From positions 1 through 34,298 of the forward strand of contig JAJFTD010000036.1 in the NCBI GenBank assembly GCA_021373255.1: a stretch of 34,298 nucleotides of DNA, read 5' to 3'. The position numbers and the translations under genes were made by a program. Below the pieces are notes generated by a model, which was not told the DNA's origin, made no database searches, and saw only the letters and a list, made by a program, of their open reading frames with translations. The stretch is from a bacterium (GTDB lineage Bacteria > Armatimonadota > UBA5829). Positions 21,577 through 28,211 of this stretch are shown here, one piece after another; within the stretch, counting starts at the first letter, position 1; each line of letters begins with the position of its first letter.

Positions 21577-24447
21577 ATGAACTGGAAAGCAAAATGGATA
21601 TGGAGCGGGAGCGACCCCTCGCCAATAAACTACTATTGGTGCGCCCGCAAAGAGTTTAACCTCAATAAAATCCCAACCAATGCGCAGCTTCATATCACTG
21701 CCGACAGCCGCTACAGCGTCTGGGTCAATGGCTCATATGTAGGATACGGCCCGATACGGTCGTTTACGCAAATCTGGCGATTCGATACTTATGACATTGC
21801 ATCATATCTAAAACCCGGCGCTAACTGCCTCTCGATTCTCGTGCAGCATTACGGAATCTCGACGTTTCAATACTTGCAGGCGCGTGGTGGACTGCTCGCC
21901 CAGATCGATTGCGACGATGAAGCGATTGTATCGACTGATAAATCATGGAAATGCTCAGAGCATCCATCATATTCACGCCAACAGCCAAGAATGGCGTGCC
22001 AGCAGGCATGGACGGAAGAGTTCGATGCACGCTGTGAACCGGTCGGTTGGACACTACCCGTCTTCGACGACACAAACTGGGAATCAGCCGAAAAGATCGG
22101 TGATGCCGATTGCGAGCCTTGGGGTGAATTGATCGCCCGTGACATTCCGTTTCTCACTCAGGAGCCGATATATCCTGCGCGAATATCCGGCATCCGGTGT
22201 GTGCAGCCGCCACGGCAGGTTTGGTGCATGGACCTCAAGCCAAATCTGCTTCCCGGCGACACAACATGCAATCGCGTTCCGGTAAAGGGACTGGCAGCCA
22301 CCGTAATCAATTGCTCCGAGCCCATGCATCTCTCAATCACCACCGTGTGTAACTACTTCGGAACGATGCGCATAGACGGCATTGATTACTCAACCGAGCA
22401 ACTCTCCAGTGGCATCGATATCTCGCAGGGAGAGCATTTGTATCTCATCAAAGTGAGCGGGGAATTCCACGAGCTATCCGCTACTTTTGCGTTCGATTAT
22501 GCCAACGGTGATTTAGTAATGACATCTCCGCGAGGTGATGTCGACGCTTACCCGTTTGTCGTTATGGGCCCGTTCGATGAGTGCGACACTCAATCATTTG
22601 ATGATGCGTGGAATGCAAAGTCACGTTCCGAGCTTATACAGCACGCACAGGCAAACACACAGATTCCCAAGCGCATATACCCCGTCCACGTCTCCGCGCT
22701 CACATCGCTGGCTAAAGGGATTGATGTCCAACCTGTCGTTACAGAGCCCAACGCTATATTGGCAGAAGATGACAACTGCATGCGCGTTCTTCCCAATGGT
22801 GCCGGAGACACGGAACTCCTGGTCGACTTCGGCATCGAGGTGAGCGGATTCGTGGAGATTGCGTTATCGGCGCCCGAAGGAACGATCATCGATTTCAACG
22901 GATTCGAGCACATGCAGGATGGCGACATTCAGTGGACAAGCGGCATGAACATGAACAACACATTCAGGTATGTCGCAAGGCAGGGTGTTTCGGGAACTTG
23001 TTCCCGAAACGGGAAACGCGCTATCGCGCGTACGGGATGGCAGCAATGGCGATCAGTGGTGCGCAGAGGCTTTAGATATGCGACCATCACTGTGCGTATT
23101 CCAGAAAACTGCAGCGAAGCGGTCGAGATACGCAGCATAAAGTGCATTCAAAGCGTGTATCCGTATTCCGATAAAGGGCAGTTCGAGTGCAGCGATGCTC
23201 TCCTGAACAAGATCTGGGATATATCGAAACGCACTATCCGGCTGTGCAGCGAGGACACGTTTGTTGATTGCCCTGCCTACGAGCAGACATTCTGGGTGGG
23301 CGACGCCAGAAACGAGAGCCTGTTCGCGTATACGGCGTTTGGGGATTACCAACTTGCCCGGCGATGCCTGAAACTGGCCGGTGAGTCGCTGCAGCATTCG
23401 CCAATTGTGGAGAGCCACGTACCGAGCGGTTGGCACAACATTCTTCCCGCCTGGAGTATGCTTTGGGCTATTGCATGCAACGAGCATTATCTGTATACAA
23501 ACAATGAGTGTTTCCTGCGGGACATTTACCCGATGATCCGCGAGCAGAATATCAACATCTACGGGCAGTTCATCAACAAGGACGGGCTGTTTGAGATTGA
23601 CGGCTGGAACATGCTCGACTGGGCCGCTATGGACACCCCCGACAGCGGTGTTGTGACTCATCAGAACATGTGGCTGGTGGAAGTACTTCGCCAAAGCGCC
23701 GCAATGGCTGATCTGCTGGGTGAATACTGTGATGTGCTGCTGTTCTCGGAGTGGGCGGAGGACCTTAAATCTGCTATAAACACTCATCTCTGGGATAATG
23801 ACAACCAGGCATACATCGACAGTATCCACGCCGACGGCAAGCGCAGCAATGTCTTCAGCCAACAGACACAGACCATAGCTTATCTATGTGACATCGTGAA
23901 GGAAGACTTGAAAGACAAGTTCGCGCAATATGTAACTGAGGTTCCTGAGCATTGGGCCAAGGTGGGAAGCGCCTTTATGATGGCGTTCAGCATAGAAGCC
24001 CTGGAAAAAGCAGGCAACCGGTCTAAGATTCTAAATCTGATTCGCAAATGGTGGGGACTGATGATCGACAGCGACGCCACCGCCTGCTGGGAAACTTTCT
24101 CTTCCGGTATTGATCAAAAGTGGCCCACAAGAAGCTATTGCCACGCCTGGAGCGCCGCTCCCGCACACGCCCTACCCTCGTACATCCTCGGCGTCAAACC
24201 GCTGGAGCCTGGTTTCAATAAGTTTGAGGTAAAACCATATCTGGAAGACCTGGACTGGGCGCGCGGCGAGGTGCCGACCCCGCACGGACAGATAATCGTC
24301 GACCTCAAACGCACCACTGACAACACCATTGAGCTTCGCCTGAGCGTGCCACCCTGCACCGTTGCAACCATCGACGGTTTAGAATACGCAGCCGGCAACC
24401 ATACGATCGATGTATGTGACAAAGATACCATGATGAGTACAATGTGA
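21577..24447 (+). CDS. GH78 alpha-L-rhamnosidase
   Basis: 956 residues, no signal peptide, so it acts on imported substrate. It removes terminal alpha-L-rhamnose with inversion. The N-terminal sandwich (LHITADSRYSVWVNGSYVGYGP) and a second beta domain precede the six-hairpin catalytic domain (about 535-870). The active-site string D-C-P-x-x-E-x-x-x-W-x-G-D is complete: Asp564, Glu569, Trp573, Asp576, with the same spacing as in Bacillus RhaB. The second acid is Glu839 in ACWETFS. A C-terminal strand domain follows (FNKFEVKPYLEDLDWARGEVPTPHG). Odd: residues 471-487 are encoded by a 51-bp pair of hairpins (22987-23037) that looks inserted in frame between ARQG and WQQWRS. Fourth gene of the operon, 22 bp after the permease. 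Confidence 0.93.
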   Translation: MNWKAKWIWSGSDPSPINYYWCARKEFNLNKIPTNAQLHITADSRYSVWVNGSYVGYGPIRSFTQIWRFDTYDIASYLKPGANCLSILVQHYGISTFQYLQARGGLLAQIDCDDEAIVSTDKSWKCSEHPSYSRQQPRMACQQAWTEEFDARCEPVGWTLPVFDDTNWESAEKIGDADCEPWGELIARDIPFLTQEPIYPARISGIRCVQPPRQVWCMDLKPNLLPGDTTCNRVPVKGLAATVINCSEPMHLSITTVCNYFGTMRIDGIDYSTEQLSSGIDISQGEHLYLIKVSGEFHELSATFAFDYANGDLVMTSPRGDVDAYPFVVMGPFDECDTQSFDDAWNAKSRSELIQHAQANTQIPKRIYPVHVSALTSLAKGIDVQPVVTEPNAILAEDDNCMRVLPNGAGDTELLVDFGIEVSGFVEIALSAPEGTIIDFNGFEHMQDGDIQWTSGMNMNNTFRYVARQGVSGTCSRNGKRAIARTGWQQWRSVVRRGFRYATITVRIPENCSEAVEIRSIKCIQSVYPYSDKGQFECSDALLNKIWDISKRTIRLCSEDTFVDCPAYEQTFWVGDARNESLFAYTAFGDYQLARRCLKLAGESLQHSPIVESHVPSGWHNILPAWSMLWAIACNEHYLYTNNECFLRDIYPMIREQNINIYGQFINKDGLFEIDGWNMLDWAAMDTPDSGVVTHQNMWLVEVLRQSAAMADLLGEYCDVLLFSEWAEDLKSAINTHLWDNDNQAYIDSIHADGKRSNVFSQQTQTIAYLCDIVKEDLKDKFAQYVTEVPEHWAKVGSAFMMAFSIEALEKAGNRSKILNLIRKWWGLMIDSDATACWETFSSGIDQKWPTRSYCHAWSAAPAHALPSYILGVKPLEPGFNKFEVKPYLEDLDWARGEVPTPHGQIIVDLKRTTDNTIELRLSVPPCTVATIDGLEYAAGNHTIDVCDKDTMMSTM
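22987..23037. repeat. 51-bp palindromic insert inside the rhamnosidase gene
   Basis: Two hairpins sit side by side: GTTTCGGGAA/TTCCCGAAAC (22987-22996 and 23001-23010, loop CTTG), and ACGCGC/GCGCGT (23016-23021 and 23026-23031, loop TATC). Together with the flanking bases they make exactly 17 codons (Val471-Gly487) that keep the frame. The first hairpin has the same stem as the intergenic hairpin at 26836-26861. Confidence 0.75.
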
Positions 24448-24531
24448 GCATGCTGAGCCTGTCGAAGCGTGCGACTCCGAAGAAACATGTGCCTAAGATT
24501 GGTCGCACCCTTCGACGGAGCTCAGGATGCT
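24447..24531. repeat. Imperfect 29-bp inverted repeat behind the rhamnosidase gene
   Basis: 24447-24475 and 24502-24531 are inverted copies with a few mismatches, each containing CTGAGC, TCGAAG and TGCGAC. The left arm begins at the rhamnosidase stop codon. No T-run follows, so it may work as a transcript-end structure but is not a standard terminator. Confidence 0.65.
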
Positions 24532-24610
24532 GGGTTGTACTATTGTGGTTACTTCTTCTCTCGGTGGCGATTTCCGAATCAATGTTGTCGAAAGTTAGCC
24601 ATCGGACATA

Positions 24611-24767
24611 GTTGCTTCGGACCGCGAAGCTGCCGAAGCCGGCCTCGAAGAGGCCGAAAAGACCACGTTTCGCATAGTTTACAGGCTTGGTCTACCACTG
24701 ATACGTTGTTTCGCCGCCTTCGGCGGCGGCTTCGGCAGCTCCGCTCCACTCCGCAGTCCGAAGCAAC
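24611..24767. repeat. 157-bp inverted-repeat element, divergent relative of the 190-bp element
   Basis: The ends are GTTGCTTCGGAC (24611-24622) and GTCCGAAGCAAC (24756-24767), a perfect 12-bp inverted repeat with the same first and last 10 bases as the 190-bp elements. A second perfect 13-bp arm follows (24628-24640 with 24728-24740). Inside lie two hairpins placed as in the 190-bp elements: GGCCTC/GAGGCC next to the left arm (24641-24655) and CGCCGCC/GGCGGCG next to the right arm (24712-24728). The core is different and shorter. No open frame here is convincing. The flanks 24532-24610 and 24768-24879 hold nothing more than a tandem ACCTGTC near 24845. Confidence 0.75.
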
Positions 24768-24879
24768 CTCAGTTTGCTCGCTAACTACTGGCGTGGTTTT
24801 CTCGACCGGTAAATGTTGTCTCGTCGACCAATAGCCCATAACCGACACCTGTCACCTGTCACCCGAAACCCTTACCAAC

Positions 24880-26505
24880 CTACCAAAACTTCCAATAAGC
24901 AGCTACCCAGATAACGGCAAATACGCCAAACCACAGTGCCACGCTCTGATACCACGGGCGGGATATGCCATCATTGAGTTGTTTCAACTGCGACGGGAAC
25001 CACTGGAACGGTTTCCACTGTGACTCGGCAGGCGCGGGGTGTCTCAACGCTACAATAATCATTCCTATAGCTATGATAACCTGCGCGATGAACCCCTGGT
25101 ATATCCAGTGCAGCCCATTCGGTATCCCCCACTGCGCGTAAATGCCGTTCGACCGCAGTAGATGGTCGGCTATGATAACCCCGATCAAGATCACAATTCC
25201 GCCAATCAAGCCGAATCTGGCAGCTTCATAGTTGGTCCTTTTCCACAGCAGGCCGAACAGCACAACGGTTATGAACGGCACAGCCAGATAGGTTACACCG
25301 GTCTGGAAATACATGAATATGCCGATCTTTGAGACCACCGGGGCAATGATGCCTGCTGTGATCAGTGCAATCATAGATGCAAGCCTTCCCACCTTTACAA
25401 GCTGCACATCCGAGGCATTCTTGTTGATAACCTTGTGATACACATCGAGGCTGAATATGGTGGCAGTGGAATTGGCGAGCGCGCTTATTGTAGACATCAC
25501 TGCAGCCAAAAAGCCGGCCAGAATAATTCCCCTAAGCCCCCATCCGGGAGCAAAGTTTTGTAGAGCGAAAGGAAAGGCATCATCAGGCTTTGCGAGAGCA
25601 GGCGCCTGGTGCATAACATTGATCCAATGATACACTATAAGCCCAAGGAAGCACGTAACCAGAGGCCTGGCCATATTGATGATCCCGGCAAACACTATTC
25701 CCATCATGCCATCCCAAAGAGACCTCGCTCCGAGCACTCTTTGGATCATCACCTGGTTGCCTGCCGAGTAGAATATAAATACACCAACAGAACCCAACAG
25801 CATCCCCAGGAACGGAGCAGCAGGATCGCTGGGGGGATAGTAGAGATGGAACCGCTGCGGATTAGCATGCACCATAACATGCCAGCCGCCGGGTATTTGC
25901 GCCAGCGCGATAAAGAAGAGTATGATACCGCCGCCAAGAAGCATCGAGCACTGAACTGCATCGGTCCACATAACGGAGCTCAAGCCGCCCTTAATCGAAT
26001 ATGCTCCGACAAGTATTATCGTGACCCACAGCACCGCGTAGAAGTTGAACCCTGTCAGCATGGAGAATGTCAGGCTTCCGCCGTAAACCACCGGCACAAG
26101 AAAGATCACAACGTAGGCAAACAGCATCACCCAGCTATATATATCCCCGCAGAGCTGTCCGAAGCGCCGGGTGAGGAAGTCGGGAATTGTCGTGATTTTA
26201 CTTCGCAGGAACATCGGTATAAAAAACACAATGAGCATGCTGTATACCGGCAGGCTCCACCATTCCCAGTTCGCAACCCCCATCCCTGACTTATAGGCCT
26301 GCCCCACCGTACCGACTATCTGCTCACTCGATACACTGGTAGATACAAACGCCGCCCCGATTATATACCACGGCAGCCTGCCTGATGCGAGAAAATAGCC
26401 CTTAGCAGACTTATCCTGATTTCGCGATGCAATTAAGCCGACAATCATAACTATCAGGATAGATGCCACTATAATGACAACGTCTATCGCACTTAAAACA
26501 AACAC
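24880..26505 (-). CDS. Sodium/solute symporter, SSS (SLC5) family
   Basis: 541 residues with about 13-14 membrane helices. Family marks: GYFLASGRLPWYIIGAAFVSTSVSSEQIVG near the N terminus, IKGGLSSVMWTDAVQ, and the helix LRGIILAGFLAAVMSTISALANSTATIFSLDVY, which carries the Ser pairs of the sodium site in SGLT-type proteins. It couples sodium entry to uptake of a sugar or similar small solute; the neighbourhood suggests a monosaccharide released by the glycosidases. GTG start at 26505 with AGGAGGAGAGGAA directly upstream. Same strand as the regulator and two glycosidases, but 422 bp of repeats and its own promoter separate it from the regulator. Confidence 0.94.
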   Translation of the reverse strand: MFVLSAIDVVIIVASILIVMIVGLIASRNQDKSAKGYFLASGRLPWYIIGAAFVSTSVSSEQIVGTVGQAYKSGMGVANWEWWSLPVYSMLIVFFIPMFLRSKITTIPDFLTRRFGQLCGDIYSWVMLFAYVVIFLVPVVYGGSLTFSMLTGFNFYAVLWVTIILVGAYSIKGGLSSVMWTDAVQCSMLLGGGIILFFIALAQIPGGWHVMVHANPQRFHLYYPPSDPAAPFLGMLLGSVGVFIFYSAGNQVMIQRVLGARSLWDGMMGIVFAGIINMARPLVTCFLGLIVYHWINVMHQAPALAKPDDAFPFALQNFAPGWGLRGIILAGFLAAVMSTISALANSTATIFSLDVYHKVINKNASDVQLVKVGRLASMIALITAGIIAPVVSKIGIFMYFQTGVTYLAVPFITVVLFGLLWKRTNYEAARFGLIGGIVILIGVIIADHLLRSNGIYAQWGIPNGLHWIYQGFIAQVIIAIGMIIVALRHPAPAESQWKPFQWFPSQLKQLNDGISRPWYQSVALWFGVFAVIWVAAYWKFW

Positions 26506-26530
26506 TTCCTCTCCTCCTATGTTCGTTAAT

Positions 26531-26594
26531 TATTTATCACAGGCATTGATTATTTTCAACAGTGATCGCGTAGGCATGGCCTGTTGTTCAGACA
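26531..26594 (-). promoter_or_regulatory. Symporter promoter with upstream TGTCTGAACAAC site
   Basis: Minus-strand TTGAAA (26554-26559) and TAAATA (26531-26536) are 17 bp apart. About 26 bp upstream of the -35 lies TGTCTGAACAAC (minus strand, 26583-26594), identical over 12 bases to the site in the regulator leader at 28072-28083. Confidence 0.55.
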
Positions 26595-26662
26595 CATGCG
26601 GTAGGTAGGTTAAATCTGCTTAATAGGTAGCAGCATGAAGGAGCACTTAACGCGCTCATGAT

Positions 26663-26824
26663 AGGTGGCGATCTCCGAATCGCCACCTCAAGGCCAAGAA
26701 TGGGGTCTCCGAACCCCAAAACCTGTGCCGAAGAAACCGGATTCGGAGATCCGGCATTAGCTGTGGGGAGGCGATTCGGAGATCGCCTCCAATCAAGCCA
26801 TTCGGAGATCGCCTCCCATCAAGC
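26663..26824. repeat. Cluster of hairpins sharing the loop CTCCGA/TCGGAG
   Basis: Four perfect hairpins have different stems but the same 6-base loop (read on one strand or the other): 26663-26688 (10-bp stem AGGTGGCGAT), 26701-26718 (6-bp TGGGGT), 26737-26754 (6-bp CCGGAT), and 26767-26790 (9-bp GGAGGCGAT). The right half of the last one is repeated in tandem with a 26-bp period (26774-26798 and 26800-26824, one mismatch). The whole gap 26595-26927 has no gene. Confidence 0.8.
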
Positions 26825-26835
26825 AGCTTTAGGTT

Positions 26836-26861
26836 GTTTCGGGAAACCCTTTTCCCGAAAC
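26836..26861. repeat. GTTTCGGGAA hairpin
   Basis: GTTTCGGGAA (26836-26845) and TTCCCGAAAC (26852-26861) form a perfect 10-bp stem with a 6-nt loop. It has the same arms as the hairpin within the rhamnosidase gene at 22987-23010. It lies about 65 bp past the stop codon of the regulator gene. Confidence 0.75.
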
Positions 26862-26927
26862 CGCCGAACACACAACGTGATTTGACATGAGCTGCTTTAT
26901 TTCTTTCGTATTTCTAAATTTCGTGCC

Positions 26928-28046
26928 TTAATCGTCAAGCGCGGAAGTTCTAACCCTGATCGGCACCGGCAGTACATAGGTGGTGGGGTCTGCAATCCTG
27001 CCCTCGAGCTGCTGAACAGCAAGGCTGACAGCAATCTTTCCTGCAAGAGCCATATCGGGATTTGTCGTCGGGAAAGTTGCGCCTAATCTATTAGCCAGAT
27101 CGAGGTTATCAAAACCGACAACCTTCAAATCATCAGGCACAGATATCCCCAACTCACGGCCCAGGGTGATAATCTGCATGGCATAAAAATCCTCAAGCGC
27201 AATTATTGCTGTTGGCCTGTCCGGCATTTCTTTCCAGCGCCGCAGAAGGGCTATCAGCTCATTGTTCATCAGATCTTCGTCTTGAGTATACCAGGCCTTT
27301 ATCAACCACCTGTCTTCTGGACAAGGAACAATACCCGCCGATCGTAAAGCTCTCAGATACCCATCGCACCGCTCCCAGTTCGACCTGTGCATGAGATTGC
27401 CGTCCGAGCTATTAGACTCCATAAACGCGATCTTTCGATGCCCTTCATTCAAGAGCAGCTTGGTCATATCGTAGCCTGCGTTGAAATTGTCCAGAATGAC
27501 CTGCGTGTGTTTTTGCTCAGGATAAGCGACATCCACAAGGACCATCGGATAAGTCGAAGGGATGCTTTTCAAATAGTCATGCTTGATCTGTTTTCGCGTT
27601 CGTATAACCGGTGTAACAATCACAGCTTCGCAGCCGACATCTATCAGCCGCATCACCTGCTGCTCCTCAATCTCATAACTCAGATTCGCGCTCGCGCTTA
27701 TTACCTGATAACCAAATTCCCGGCAGGCCTCTTCAACCCCGGTATGAATACGCATCACAAAATTCGGCTCGGTCATCGCAGGCACAACGCTGCCTATCAT
27801 CTTCGGCATCCGCTTTTCAGTCAGCTTCGCTTCCGATGCAACATAACATATGCCATCGGATTTCTTCTCGATAACTCCACGTGAATCCAATAAACCGAGG
27901 GCGTGCACTATTATGCTGTTGGATCTGCCATACTGCCTTTGTAGTTCCCTAATAGTTGGAAGGCGGCCTCCACATTTTATAAGGCCGCTCTCAATGTAAT
28001 CTGTATATATTGAACTTGCTATTTTATCAGGCAATGTCTTGCTCAT
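26928..28046 (-). CDS. GntR-LacI fusion transcriptional regulator (AraR-like architecture)
   Basis: 372 residues from ATG 28046. A winged helix of the GntR type (about 1-70: LPDKIASSIYTDYIESGLIKCGGRLPTIRELQRQYGRSNSIIVHALGLLDSRGVIEKKSDG) is joined to a LacI/periplasmic-binding-like sensor (about 85-372: MIGSVVPAMTEPNFVMRIHTGVEEACREFGYQVI, GHRKIAFMES, DRPTAIIALEDFYAMQIITLGRELGISVPDDLKVVGFDN). The same build is seen in Bacillus AraR, where a sugar releases the repressor from DNA. A longer frame reaches TTG 28127, but that TTG is the first half of the gene's own -35 box, so translation starts at 28046 or 28055. It probably regulates its own gene and the sugar genes around it. Confidence 0.9.
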   Translation of the reverse strand: MSKTLPDKIASSIYTDYIESGLIKCGGRLPTIRELQRQYGRSNSIIVHALGLLDSRGVIEKKSDGICYVASEAKLTEKRMPKMIGSVVPAMTEPNFVMRIHTGVEEACREFGYQVISASANLSYEIEEQQVMRLIDVGCEAVIVTPVIRTRKQIKHDYLKSIPSTYPMVLVDVAYPEQKHTQVILDNFNAGYDMTKLLLNEGHRKIAFMESNSSDGNLMHRSNWERCDGYLRALRSAGIVPCPEDRWLIKAWYTQDEDLMNNELIALLRRWKEMPDRPTAIIALEDFYAMQIITLGRELGISVPDDLKVVGFDNLDLANRLGATFPTTNPDMALAGKIAVSLAVQQLEGRIADPTTYVLPVPIRVRTSALDD

Positions 28047-28150
28047 AGCAACCATGTCTCCCGTATCTGCTTGTCTGAACAACGCACTTGACAGACTAAA
28101 TATACCAGTAGATATAGCGTTTGTCAAGAGTGGCTGACATGGTTGCTATG
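28044..28150 (-). promoter_or_regulatory. Promoter and nested inverted repeats in front of the regulator
   Basis: Minus-strand TTGACA (28122-28127) and TATATT (28099-28104) are exactly 17 bp apart. The promoter lies in a 42-bp dyad with ends CTTGACA/TGTCAAG (28087-28128). Around all this is a perfect 14-bp inverted repeat, CATAGCAACCATGT at 28044-28057 and its complement at 28137-28150, whose inner copy covers the start codons. TGTCTGAACAAC lies at 28072-28083, between promoter and start codon, where a bound repressor would block transcription. Confidence 0.7.
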
Positions 28151-28169
28151 CGTAGTAATCGTGTCTTAG

Positions 28170-28179
28170 TAAACGTTTA
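28170..28179. promoter_or_regulatory. Palindrome TAAACGTTTA, LacI-family operator-like
   Basis: A perfect 10-bp palindrome with a central CG, of the kind LacI-family proteins bind. It lies between the stop codon of the NPCBM glycosidase gene and the regulator promoter, about 43 bp upstream of the -35. TAAACGTT recurs inside the promoter dyad at 10940-10947. The binding protein is not in the window, since the regulator here has a GntR-type DNA-binding part. Confidence 0.4.
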
Positions 28180-28211
28180 TGAAATCGATCATAATCACAT
28201 TACTACTCCCC

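Noticed and set aside
23053-23862. 269-codon open frame antisense to the rhamnosidase gene
   Set aside because: It mirrors the conserved GH78 catalytic domain, so it is a shadow of codon bias.
24469-24834. Open frame across the 157-bp element
   Set aside because: It is Arg- and Cys-rich low-quality sequence built of hairpin DNA with no ribosome site.
25609-26289. 226-codon open frame antisense to the symporter gene
   Set aside because: It is the complement of a clear membrane protein gene, is rich in His, Arg and Pro, and has no family-like pattern.
26663-26861. CRISPR array
   Set aside because: Repeats here are hairpins with different stems and irregular spacing, without uniform repeats and unique spacers, and no cas gene is present.
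28047-28127. N-terminal extension of the regulator from TTG 28127
   Set aside because: The TTG is part of a perfect TTGACA box with a TATATT 17 bp downstream, there is no ribosome site before it, and the extra 27 residues are not GntR-like.
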